Source: Caballeronia sp. dw_276
Lineage (GTDB): Bacteria; Pseudomonadota; Gammaproteobacteria; Burkholderiales; Burkholderiaceae
Reading direction: 5' to 3'
DNA length: 64,000 bases
Assembly: GCF_018449635.1 (NCBI RefSeq)
Contig: NZ_JAAVUV010000005.1
Span: 1-64,000, forward strand
Shown here piece after piece: positions 16,665 through 24,623 of this stretch. A program made the position numbers and the translations under genes. The stretch's first letter is position 1. Each line of letters starts with the position of its first letter. The notes under the pieces were generated by a model, which made no database searches, was not told the origin of the DNA, and saw nothing but the letters and a program-made list of their open reading frames with translations.

Positions 16665-18002
16665 TCAGCGAGAAACCGTTTTCGATGCAGCCATCTGACC
16701 CGCTTCCTGCCGGCGCCCTTTCATCCCGATGCTCAGCAGCAACAGCACGCCGATCACACCCGCCACCGCCAGCGCGCCCATGCCCGCACGCTGACTTTGA
16801 AAGAAGGTCTCTACAGCGGTCTTCAACGTTGGCGCAATAAATCCGCCAAGGTTGCCCAATGCGCCGATCATGGCAATTCCGCTTGCCGCAGCCGTCCCGC
16901 TCAGATAAGCCGTAGGCAACGTCCAGAAAAGCGGCTGCACGACAACGAATCCCACCGTCGCAATGCAAAATGCGAACAGCACGGGCACGAGATGCGTGCC
17001 CATCGTCGAGAATCCGATGCCCGCTGCGGCCATGACCAGCATCACCACCGCAACTTCGCGATGCTTGCCGCGGGCATCCGCGTAACCGGTTACGAAGCGC
17101 AACGCAACCAGCGCACAGAACCAAGGAATGGCGGTCAGAAAGCCCACCTTCGCGCCGATCGCCGTTCCCGTCAATTCGGATATACGCGTCGGCAGATAGA
17201 AGATCACGCCGTACACGCTGACCTGGATCGCGAAGTAAATGGCGACGAAACGCAGCACGTTCCAGTTCGCGAGAGCAGCAAGCGCGGTCGATGGACCATG
17301 CGCAACCTTTTGCCGATCCTCCGCCGCGATGGCCGATTCAAGCGCGTCTTTCTCGGCATTGGTCAGCCACTTCGCCTGACGAGGTTTGCTCACGAGATAG
17401 AAGAACGCGATCACGCCTACAATCGAAGCAGCGATCCCTTCGATCAGGAACATCCACTGCCAGTTGCGCAGTCCGAGCAAACCGCCCATGACTTCCATCA
17501 GATAGCCGGACAAGGGGCTGCCGAGCACGAGCGCAACAGGTACGCCGAAATAGTAGATGCCGAGCGCCTTACCGCGTTCGCGCGCCGGAAACCAGTAGGT
17601 CGAGTAAAGGATCACGCCGGGAGAAAAACCCGCTTCGGCCACGCCGAGGATAAAGCGCAATACATAGAAAGCGGTCTCGTTGTGCGCGAACATCATGGCC
17701 GCCGACGCGAGGCCCCAGGTCACCATGATCCGGCTCAACCAGACCTTCGCGCCCACGCGGTGCAGCATCATGTTGCTTGGAATCTCGAACACCGCATAGC
17801 CGATGAAAAAGATCCCCGCGCCCAGCGCGAACGCCGCGTTGCCAATGTTCGAATCGACCTGGAGCGCCTGCTTGACAAAGCCGACGTTGGAACGGTCGAG
17901 CATGGAAAGCGCGAACATCAGCGCGAGAAATGGCGTGAGGCGCAGCCGCGCCTTGCGCACGGCGCTCGCCAACGGCTGTGACGAGAGGGCCTGAGTCTGC
18001 AT
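16665..18002 (-). CDS. MFS sugar-acid permease, ACS family
   Basis: 445 residues. ATG 18002 has GGAGA eight bases upstream and is preferred over the upstream ATG 18017. The first helix ends in ALSMLDRSNVGFVKQAL, the D-R-x-N-x-G signature of anion:cation symporters (galactonate, glucarate, phthalate and tartrate carriers), and IGYAVFEIPSNMMLHRVGAK is the following typical stretch. It is in an operon with the UxaA/GarD dehydratase immediately downstream, so a hexarate or hexonate is the likely cargo. Confidence 0.85.
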   Translation of the reverse strand: MQTQALSSQPLASAVRKARLRLTPFLALMFALSMLDRSNVGFVKQALQVDSNIGNAAFALGAGIFFIGYAVFEIPSNMMLHRVGAKVWLSRIMVTWGLASAAMMFAHNETAFYVLRFILGVAEAGFSPGVILYSTYWFPARERGKALGIYYFGVPVALVLGSPLSGYLMEVMGGLLGLRNWQWMFLIEGIAASIVGVIAFFYLVSKPRQAKWLTNAEKDALESAIAAEDRQKVAHGPSTALAALANWNVLRFVAIYFAIQVSVYGVIFYLPTRISELTGTAIGAKVGFLTAIPWFCALVALRFVTGYADARGKHREVAVVMLVMAAAGIGFSTMGTHLVPVLFAFCIATVGFVVVQPLFWTLPTAYLSGTAAASGIAMIGALGNLGGFIAPTLKTAVETFFQSQRAGMGALAVAGVIGVLLLLSIGMKGRRQEAGQMAASKTVSR

Positions 18003-18073
18003 GTGTGCTGTCTCCATCGTGAGGACGCCGGATCCACCCCGGTCTATTTCATCTGGCACACCTTAAGCCACTC

Positions 18074-18101
18074 GCCAATAAACATCCAATCGCTTATTGG
18101 C
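18074..18101. promoter_or_regulatory. Inverted repeat between MFS and LysR genes
   Basis: GCCAATAA and TTATTGGC are perfect 8-bp arms separated by 12 bp. The element lies midway between the divergent permease/dehydratase operon (start 18002) and the LysR gene (start 18170). This is the expected place and symmetry for the regulator's operator. Confidence 0.6.
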
Positions 18102-18169
18102 TACAATCGATTCCATCCGGTTATGAGTCGATGCGCGTTTACCCTTCATTCGCCCTTTGTTCGCCCTCC

Positions 18170-19123
18170 ATGTCCAGACCTTCTGCCCTGCTTCCATCGA
18201 CCATTCTTGGCCGCCTGCGATACCGGCACCTGCAGATGCTGGACATCCTCGGACGAACCCGCAACATGCGCGTCACCGCCGAGCAGATGCACATCACGCA
18301 GCCCGCAGCCACGAAAATTCTCGGCGATATAGAAAGCCTGCTGGATGCACAACTCTTTGAACGTTTGCCGCGCGAGATGCGCCCCACCGAGCTCGGTCAA
18401 CTGGCGTTGCGCTATGCGAACACTGCACTGGGCGATCTCGGGCGCTTCATGAGCGAGTTCACGACGCTGAAGAACGGCGGTTATGGGCACATCACGGTCG
18501 GCGCGATATCGGCTTCGGCGGCGCAACTCGTGACGGCGGGTATCGGCGAGATCCGGCGGCAGCGGCCTCAACTCGTCGTGAAGCTGTTCGAACTCAGCAG
18601 CGATCAACTTGCAATCTGGCTCGACGAAAAGAAGATCGATGTCATGGTCGGCCGCCTGACCGAGCCGCGTCATCATGCGCTGTTCGACTTCGAGGTTCTC
18701 GCCGCCGAACCGGTTTGTGTGGTGGCGGGAAGCCATCATCCGCTATTAAAAAAGCGCAAGCTGGACCTGGCCGATCTCGCCGCGTGGCCGTGGATTCTTT
18801 ATCCGCAGGCTACGGCGATCAGGCAGTTATTCGAGGAGACCTTTGCAGCAGCGGCCATTCCTGTACCGGTCGGGATGGTGGAACTGACATCGATATTTTC
18901 GGCGCTGGAACTCTTGCAGGCTACCGACATGATCTCGCTGCAGCCGCAGGCGGCAGTGGAGAAGTACGTGAACAACGGCTTGCTGGGACAGCTCCCGGTT
19001 CCCATCCGCCGCGTCATGACGAGCTATGGAATCGTGACACGCAAGCACGAATTGCCTGCACAACCGGTGCAGGAATTCATCAGCATATTGCGATCGCTTG
19101 CGGCCGAAAAAGAAAAGCCCTGA
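18170..19123 (+). CDS. LysR-family regulator of the sugar-acid module
   Basis: 317 residues from ATG 18170 (an ATG at 18131 is also in frame). The start is later than usual for the family: the helix-turn-helix (RVTAEQMHITQPAATKILGD) begins about 30 residues in, after ILGRLRYRHLQMLDILG. That layout is typical of the GbpR/galactose-binding-protein regulator subgroup of LysR. It is divergent from the ACS permease and UxaA/GarD-family dehydratase, with an 8-bp-arm palindrome in between, and very probably controls them. Its stop is 3 bp from the convergent aroQ stop. Confidence 0.84.
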   Translation: MSRPSALLPSTILGRLRYRHLQMLDILGRTRNMRVTAEQMHITQPAATKILGDIESLLDAQLFERLPREMRPTELGQLALRYANTALGDLGRFMSEFTTLKNGGYGHITVGAISASAAQLVTAGIGEIRRQRPQLVVKLFELSSDQLAIWLDEKKIDVMVGRLTEPRHHALFDFEVLAAEPVCVVAGSHHPLLKKRKLDLADLAAWPWILYPQATAIRQLFEETFAAAAIPVPVGMVELTSIFSALELLQATDMISLQPQAAVEKYVNNGLLGQLPVPIRRVMTSYGIVTRKHELPAQPVQEFISILRSLAAEKEKP

Positions 19124-19126
19124 GCG

Positions 19127-19579
19127 TTATTTCGATGATACCTGGACCAGCGCATCGATCGCAATTGCGTATCCCTTCACGCCCAGGCCAACAATAATGC
19201 CGCGTGCCGCCGGCGAGATAAACGAGTGATGCCGGAACGATTCGCGTGCATGCACGTTCGAGATATGCAATTCGATCAATGGGACGCTCGCGCCCTTGAT
19301 CGCATCATGCAACGCGACAGATGTGTGCGTGTAGGCGCCCGGATTCATCACGACGCCAAGCATGGTGCCCGCAGCGACTTCGCGACCTGCCTCATGAATC
19401 CAGTCTATCAGCACGCCCTCGTGATTCGACTGTCGGCATTCCACCGTCACACCCAACTTGTCGCCGGCTTCCTTGCATAGCGTCTCCACGGACGCGAGTG
19501 TGTCGTGTCCGTATTGATCTGGCTCGCGCAAACCAAGCAGGTTCAGGTTGGGACCGTTGATCACCAGTACCTTCTTCAT
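19127..19579 (-). CDS. aroQ: Type II 3-dehydroquinate dehydratase
   Basis: 150 residues, the normal length. The start ATG 19579 follows GAGGCCGAAATC. It has the family signature [20 protein letters not shown] with the catalytic Tyr at about 23, the active-site loop Arg, and [13 protein letters not shown] with the catalytic His. It converts 3-dehydroquinate to 3-dehydroshikimate by syn-ish anti elimination typical of the dodecameric type II enzymes. It is the last gene of the porin-MFS-dehydrogenase-aroQ operon, 10 bp after the dehydrogenase gene. In this setting it should work catabolically on quinate-derived dehydroquinate rather than in aromatic biosynthesis. Confidence 0.93.
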   Translation of the reverse strand: MKKVLVINGPNLNLLGLREPDQYGHDTLASVETLCKEAGDKLGVTVECRQSNHEGVLIDWIHEAGREVAAGTMLGVVMNPGAYTHTSVALHDAIKGASVPLIELHISNVHARESFRHHSFISPAARGIIVGLGVKGYAIAIDALVQVSSK

Positions 19580-19589
19580 GATTTCGGCC

Positions 19590-20423
19590 TCAGTATTTGA
19601 TCGTGGAAACGGCGCGCAACTCATCCGCCGTGGCTGTGCCGAAGCCGAAGAATTCCAGATACGCGGGAATCATCTCGAAGAGCATGTCTGTCCCGACCTG
19701 GACCGCGCAGCCCTTCTCTTTCGCCGCCCGCAAAAGCGGCGTGTACTCCGACTTCATCACGACCTCGCCCACGAACGTGGACGGCGAGATCCGGTCGATA
19801 TCGAACGGCAGCGGATCGTTCTCCTTCATGCCGATGGGCGTCGCGTTGACCACCACGTCGTAACCGGCCGGGTCTTTCGAACCAGTTGTCACTTCAAGTT
19901 CGGGATAGTGTTTGCGCAGACGCTCGGCCAGTGCATCGGCGGATGCGGTGTTGGTATCGAAAAGCGCGAGTCCCGATACCCCTCCAGCCGCCAGCGACGC
20001 CGCAATGGCCGAACCCACACCGCCGCTGCCCAGCACAAGCGCTCGTGCGCCTTTCAACGAACGGCCTTTGCGTTCCACACCACGCGTGAACCCGGCGCCG
20101 TCGAACTGATCGCCGAGCAAGGTTCCGTCCGGGCGCAGCAGGATCGCGTTGCAGGCGCCCGCGATGCGCGCGGTAGGCGTGAGTTCATCGACCAGACTTG
20201 TAGTGGTCACCTTGTGCGGCATGGTGACGAGCGCGCCGCGAATGTTGCTTAGCCGGAACAACGACTTCAGGAACACGGCGTAGTCGTCGGGCCTGACGCC
20301 CATCGGAACCACCACTGCGTCAATGCCCTTTTGCTCGAACCACGGGTTGTAGATCATCGGCGCCTTGAACGTTTCCGTCGGGTAGCCAAGGTGCGCAATA
20401 AGGGTAGTTTTTCCGCTGATCAT
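19590..20423 (-). CDS. Quinate/shikimate dehydrogenase (AroE family)
   Basis: 277 residues. The catalytic lysine sits in VTMPHKVT and the paired aspartate in GDQFDGAGF. The Rossmann loop is [11 protein letters not shown]. The second strand ends in [10 protein letters not shown]: an acidic residue stands where NADP-dependent AroE proteins carry the N-R-T basic motif, which suggests NAD use and therefore an oxidative, catabolic role. It would oxidise quinate to 3-dehydroquinate and/or shikimate to 3-dehydroshikimate. It lies between the MFS gene (21-bp gap) and aroQ (10-bp gap) in one operon. Whether quinate, shikimate or both are used cannot be read from sequence alone. Confidence 0.85.
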   Translation of the reverse strand: MISGKTTLIAHLGYPTETFKAPMIYNPWFEQKGIDAVVVPMGVRPDDYAVFLKSLFRLSNIRGALVTMPHKVTTTSLVDELTPTARIAGACNAILLRPDGTLLGDQFDGAGFTRGVERKGRSLKGARALVLGSGGVGSAIAASLAAGGVSGLALFDTNTASADALAERLRKHYPELEVTTGSKDPAGYDVVVNATPIGMKENDPLPFDIDRISPSTFVGEVVMKSEYTPLLRAAKEKGCAVQVGTDMLFEMIPAYLEFFGFGTATADELRAVSTIKY

Positions 20424-20444
20424 CGCTGCAAGCCTTTAAGGAAT

Positions 20445-21773
20445 TCAATCTGCAATTTCAACGCGGCGTACATCGCCGACAATGAATATGTACGACAGCG
20501 CGCCAACGATCGCCGCCGCGCCCACGTATGAAAGCGCGTAGAAGAACGAGCCCGTCTTCGCGACGATCAGGCCGATCACGAGCGGCGTCACAATGCCCGC
20601 GAGGTTCGCGCAAAAGTTGAAGATGCCGCCCGTCAGTCCCATCAAATTCTTCGGCGCGATGTCCGAGATCAACGTCCAGCCAAGCCCGACCATGCCTTGC
20701 CCGAAGAACGCGATGGAGAGAATGGTGATGACAAGTGCGTCGCTGCTGACATAGTTCGCGGCGATGATCGTCGATGCCCCGAGCAAGCCGAAAATGATCG
20801 GCAACTTGCGTGCAATGTTGGCTGAGCCAGTGCGCTTGAGCAGGAAGTCGGAGACCCAGCCGCCGAACATTACGCCAACCGCGGCAGCAAGGAACGGCAT
20901 CACCGCGAAGAAACCGACCTTGAGCCAGCCCATGTGCCGCTCGGTAGCAAGGTACGTGGGAAACCATGTGAGGAAAAAGACCAATGTGGTATTGCCCGCG
21001 AACTGGCCAAGGCATGCACCGGCAATTTGACGGCGCTTGAGCAGCTTGCCGACGTTGCCCCACGAGAACGCCATGGTCTGCTGGCCGCCTGCAGGCTCAA
21101 GACCGCCGCCCGCTGAAATGTAGTCCAGCTCGGCCTGATTCACCGTTTTCGAATCATGGGGTTCGCGATAAAACAACCACCAGACGATCCCGAACACAAT
21201 GCCGATCACTCCCACCACGATGAACAACGCGCGCCAGCCGAAGTTGCCCATGATCCAGAACAGTGCGGGTGCAAAACACGCAAGGCCGAGATACTCGCCG
21301 ACGGTATAGATGCCTGTTGCCCGCGCTCGTTCATGCTGCGGGAACCATGTGGCGACCACACGGCTGTTGACCGGAAAACACGGCGCTTCACTCACGCCAA
21401 GCCCGAAGCGAAACAGCAGCAATGACTTGAGTCCGACGGCGAAGCCCTGCATCAACGTGAAGAACGACCAGAATGTCAGCGCGAGAAAGTAAGTGACCTT
21501 GCTGCCGAAGCGATCCAGAAAAACACCGCCCGGGATCTGCGCCAATGCATATGTCCAGGAGAACGCGGAAAAGACGATCCCCATCACGGCGGCATCGATA
21601 CCCAGTTCCTTCGTCATGGTCGGTGCTGCAATGCCGAGCACCGTGCGGTCGAGATAGTTGATCATCGTGCCGACTGCCAGCAGCGCGAGGATCACGAACC
21701 GCGTGCGCGAGCGCGTGCGAACCGCCGCCGGCGCGGCAGTATGAACCGCATGGGATTGATGAACGTCTTGCAT
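20445..21773 (-). CDS. MFS permease of the quinate operon (ACS family)
   Basis: 442 residues. ATG 21773 follows AGGAGACGCGCC; a much longer open frame upstream is the antisense of the porin gene. The stretch GTMINYLDRTVLGIAAPTM is the anion:cation-symporter signature (N-Y-x-D-R), and LFRFGLGVSEAPCFPVNSRV is characteristic of glucarate/phthalate-type carriers. It is 83 bp after the porin and 21 bp before the dehydrogenase gene. A hydroxylated carboxylate such as quinate is the natural guess for its cargo. Confidence 0.84.
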   Translation of the reverse strand: MQDVHQSHAVHTAAPAAVRTRSRTRFVILALLAVGTMINYLDRTVLGIAAPTMTKELGIDAAVMGIVFSAFSWTYALAQIPGGVFLDRFGSKVTYFLALTFWSFFTLMQGFAVGLKSLLLFRFGLGVSEAPCFPVNSRVVATWFPQHERARATGIYTVGEYLGLACFAPALFWIMGNFGWRALFIVVGVIGIVFGIVWWLFYREPHDSKTVNQAELDYISAGGGLEPAGGQQTMAFSWGNVGKLLKRRQIAGACLGQFAGNTTLVFFLTWFPTYLATERHMGWLKVGFFAVMPFLAAAVGVMFGGWVSDFLLKRTGSANIARKLPIIFGLLGASTIIAANYVSSDALVITILSIAFFGQGMVGLGWTLISDIAPKNLMGLTGGIFNFCANLAGIVTPLVIGLIVAKTGSFFYALSYVGAAAIVGALSYIFIVGDVRRVEIAD

Positions 21774-21856
21774 GGCGCGTCTCCTGGACCAGGGTATTGG
21801 AACCCCGCTCTGCGGTTCGATCTGCGAGCGATGTAGTTGGCTTGATAACTTGTCTG

Positions 21857-23068
21857 TTAGAAGCGGTGGATGATACCCACGCCTGCCGCAAACTGTCCTT
21901 GTGACGATGACGGCGCAGACTGGAAGCCGTCTCCAAGAACGGCCGTTGCATTGATCACGCTCGCCGCGCCCGGCGTGCCCAGCGTCTGACCATGGGCGCG
22001 CTGATAGGCCTGCAGTGCGTACAAGCCCGTACGCTTGGAGAGCGAGTAATACTCGGACAAGTTGAACTGATGGTATTGCGCCACGCTGTCGATGCCGTTC
22101 GCCTTGGTGGCGCGCGTGTAGCTGTAGCCGGTCGCCAGGTCGAGCGTCGTGGCCGGACGCCAGTGCAGCACGGCGCCGGCGGTGTTGAAGATGGCGGTAT
22201 CGTGGAAACGCGAATTGATGCCCGGGATGTATTGCACGTTCGAGTAAGTCGCCGACACATCCCACGAACTGTTGAACGTGTAGCCACCGCCGACCGCAAT
22301 GCGCTGCTGCGCCTGTGCCGTCTGATAGCCGTTGGTCACCGCCGATACCCCCGACTGTCCGGCCGAGTTCGTGGTGGAATCGGCACCGAATGCCCCGCCG
22401 CCCGGCGTCGAGTTGTTGATGCGCGTGATGCCCGCCGCAATCCCGACCGGACCATTCGCGTATTGGATCGCGCCGCTCCAGGTCGAGCCCTGGTTCACGC
22501 TTCCCGGAACCCCCGCGAATGAATAGGAGCCGCTGACGGTGATCCCGTACAGTTTCGGCGAGGTATAGACGAGCGAGTTATTCGCGCGATAGATGGTGTC
22601 GAGTTCGTCCAGATCGCCCGGATGCGCGCCGAAGAAACCGGTGAGCCAGGTGGTCGGGCTATATGGGGAAAGCAGCGTGTAGTACGACGTGTATTGGCGG
22701 CCAGCCGTGAAGGTACCGTATGCGGGGTTGGTCAAGCCGACCCATGCTTGCCGGCCGAACATGGCGTTGGTGTATTGCTGGCCACCCGTTGCGCTATTGA
22801 ATCCGGATTCCAGCTGAAAGATCGCCTTGTTGCCGCCGCCGAGGTCTTCGGCGCCCTTCAGGCCGAAGCGGCTGCCGGCCCAGACGCCCGATGTCATGCG
22901 AATATTCGAACGGCCGCCTTGCGTGGAACCGAGCGTCGTCGAACTGTTTTGATAAGTCAGCGAGTTATCGACAATGCCGTACAGCGTCACACTGGTTTGC
23001 GCATGCGCCGACGCTGCTGCGGCAACGGTGATTACGACAGCGGTTCCCGCCTGTTTGATTTGCTTCAT
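21857..23068 (-). CDS. Outer-membrane porin (Burkholderia OmpC-like)
   Basis: 403 residues from ATG 23068, with AAGGAGA ahead of it. The signal peptide MKQIKQAGTAVVITVAAAAS ends at AHA. The mature protein begins QTSVTLYGIVDNSLTY, the standard start of 16-strand trimeric porins in Burkholderiales, and ends in a C-terminal phenylalanine (AAGVGIIHRF) as needed for barrel insertion. It is the first gene of the porin-MFS-dehydrogenase-aroQ operon, so it probably gives the outer-membrane entry for quinate or shikimate. A PcaR-like operator lies about 220 bp upstream. Confidence 0.92.
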   Translation of the reverse strand: MKQIKQAGTAVVITVAAAASAHAQTSVTLYGIVDNSLTYQNSSTTLGSTQGGRSNIRMTSGVWAGSRFGLKGAEDLGGGNKAIFQLESGFNSATGGQQYTNAMFGRQAWVGLTNPAYGTFTAGRQYTSYYTLLSPYSPTTWLTGFFGAHPGDLDELDTIYRANNSLVYTSPKLYGITVSGSYSFAGVPGSVNQGSTWSGAIQYANGPVGIAAGITRINNSTPGGGAFGADSTTNSAGQSGVSAVTNGYQTAQAQQRIAVGGGYTFNSSWDVSATYSNVQYIPGINSRFHDTAIFNTAGAVLHWRPATTLDLATGYSYTRATKANGIDSVAQYHQFNLSEYYSLSKRTGLYALQAYQRAHGQTLGTPGAASVINATAVLGDGFQSAPSSSQGQFAAGVGIIHRF

Positions 23069-23385
23069 ATTTGTCTCCTTCCGAATCCGTGTTTTTTGGG
23101 TGTACACATGGAACGCTTGAAGAACAGTTTGTTCAGCGTTCCTAATCTATTGAGTTGGTTTGTCAAAGCGTCAGAACATTTAGAGCGCGTCGAGCAGTCT
23201 TTATTGCAATGCCGCTTTCTGGACGCGCCGGTATGTGTTCACAATAAAGTGACGTTGAAACCCGGGCAACGGAATATTAGGGGGCGCGTGTGTTTATCGG
23301 ACGCTTTCGTTCGATAATCGCGCACTACTCGGGTTTGCACTAGGCGTTTCGCGACCTGCGTTGCCTGCTGTACGGTGCACTCCAA
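23069..23385. other. Promoter region of the porin operon
   Basis: 317 bp with no gene between the porin start and the stop of the HPPD-like gene, both on the minus strand. It contains the two-copy PcaR-like operator at 23288-23323. On the minus strand a TAATAT -10 candidate lies at 23274-23279, with the operator covering the -35 position, implying a leader of about 200 bases. No terminator with a T-run for the upstream gene was found. Confidence 0.5.
23288..23323. promoter_or_regulatory. PcaR-like operator, two direct copies 21 bp apart
   Basis: The copy at 23309-23323 (GTTCGATAATCGCGC) matches 14 of 15 positions of GTTCGATAATCGCAC, which I recall as the PcaR site of Pseudomonas putida. A degenerate copy (10/15) lies 21 bp away at 23288-23302 in the same orientation. 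The element can also be read as an inverted repeat, TATCGGACG-N4-CGTTCGATA. The same 21-bp spacing recurs at 28909-28944. The likely binder is the IclR protein at 29091. Confidence 0.7.
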
Positions 23386-24507
23386 TCAAGCTTCTCGTGC
23401 TTTTCCCAGCGCAATCAGATTGCCTTCGCCGAACCCTTCCCCCCCGCGCCGCTCGACGATTTCAAAGAACATATCGCCCGCTTCATGTTGAATGAATGTC
23501 TGCAAGAAGAGCTTTGGCGTGCCATCGGCGGCGATAAGGCCATCGACAAGAATGCCTCGCGAGCGCAACGCGTCCACATCCAGGCCGTGACCCGGCAAGC
23601 GTTCATCGAGTTGTTCGTAGTATTTGGACGGCGGCTGCACGAAGCGCATGCCGCGTGCGCGCAGTACATCGACGGAAGCGAAGATGTTCTTTGAAGCCAG
23701 CGCAATATGCTGCACGCCCTCGCCGCTATGGTCGGGCAGATAGTCCTGCATCAGGCTCGTGCGGTACGTGCCTTCTTCATACACCGGAATGCTGAACGTC
23801 TGGCACGGCGACACGATCACGGGCAGATCCTGCGCAACTTTCCAGTCGGGATGGATTGCGTGGATTTCTTTGAAATGCAGGACCTGCAGATAAAATTCGA
23901 GCCAGTCGGCAAGCCGCCCCGCACCGACCGTCTGCGTAAAGTGATCGACTTTGACGAGGCCGGCGTCGTTGTCATGCAGCGCGGTTTGTGCGGTCTGTGC
24001 GTCGAGCCAATTGAAATCGATGTCGTAGATTGACTTCGCTTTTTCGCTCGGTGGCGCGTTCCGGCCTTCCCAGTGATCCACGAAATAGATATGCGAATCG
24101 CCGATACCCTGAATGGCGGGAATCATCAGCTCGTTTGGACCGAGCCGTTCGCCTTCGAAATCCCAGGCCCCGGAATCGACGGCGCGTTCGTGCGATGTAG
24201 GCGCGTCGAACACGCGCAGTCCGATCGCGCAAATGCCCACGCCATGTGTTTCTGCAAAGCGCGTGGCGAATGAATCGTCGTCGGCGTTGACGAGGAAATT
24301 CATGTTCCCCTGCCGATACAGCGTGACGTCCTTGCTGATATGGCGTGCCACTCGGGCAAAGCCGAGTTGCTCGAAGAGCGCGCGCAGGCGTTTAGGGTCG
24401 GGGCTGGAAAACTCGACGAATTCGAGGCCCGCGACGCCTAACGGATTATCGCCATCCATCGGAGGTTGCGCCGAGGCAGCGTCAGGCAGGGAAGCATCGT
24501 GGTTCAT
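23386..24507 (-). CDS. 4-hydroxyphenylpyruvate dioxygenase-like protein (VOC fold)
   Basis: 373 residues; start with GAGGTG ribosome site. Two vicinal-oxygen-chelate halves follow a 25-residue leader (GLEFVEFSSPDPKRLRALF ... VDHFTQTV ...). The iron ligands are all present: His189, His267 (GEGVQHIAL) and Glu349 (FFEIVERRG). However, the substrate-pocket strand reads SIPVYEEG (239-246), where 4-hydroxyphenylpyruvate dioxygenases have I-P-L-N-E, so the usual Asn is Tyr243. It should be a Fe(II) oxygenase, but perhaps not a homogentisate-forming one. It lies directly downstream of quiC, whose C-terminal half is a homologue. A true housekeeping HPPD remains possible. Confidence 0.78.
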   Translation of the reverse strand: MNHDASLPDAASAQPPMDGDNPLGVAGLEFVEFSSPDPKRLRALFEQLGFARVARHISKDVTLYRQGNMNFLVNADDDSFATRFAETHGVGICAIGLRVFDAPTSHERAVDSGAWDFEGERLGPNELMIPAIQGIGDSHIYFVDHWEGRNAPPSEKAKSIYDIDFNWLDAQTAQTALHDNDAGLVKVDHFTQTVGAGRLADWLEFYLQVLHFKEIHAIHPDWKVAQDLPVIVSPCQTFSIPVYEEGTYRTSLMQDYLPDHSGEGVQHIALASKNIFASVDVLRARGMRFVQPPSKYYEQLDERLPGHGLDVDALRSRGILVDGLIAADGTPKLFLQTFIQHEAGDMFFEIVERRGGEGFGEGNLIALGKAREA

Positions 24508-24540
24508 CGAAAATCACCTCAGAGAAAGTCCGCTCACATT

Positions 24541-24590
24541 CGCCTGAAGCGCGGTAATCGGTTATCTCCGATGATTGGCCGCATCAGGCG
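24541..24590. repeat. Nested inverted repeat between quiC and the HPPD-like gene
   Basis: The outer arms CGCCTGA (24541-24547) and TCAGGCG (24584-24590) enclose the inner arms ATCGG (24557-24561) and CCGAT (24568-24572). It lies in the 116-bp gap between quiC and the HPPD-like gene. It could be an intra-operon attenuating stem-loop or an operator; there is no T-run to make it a classical terminator. Confidence 0.4.
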
Positions 24591-24623
24591 CGTGGACAGA
24601 TTATCGCTTGAGGCGGCGAGGCG

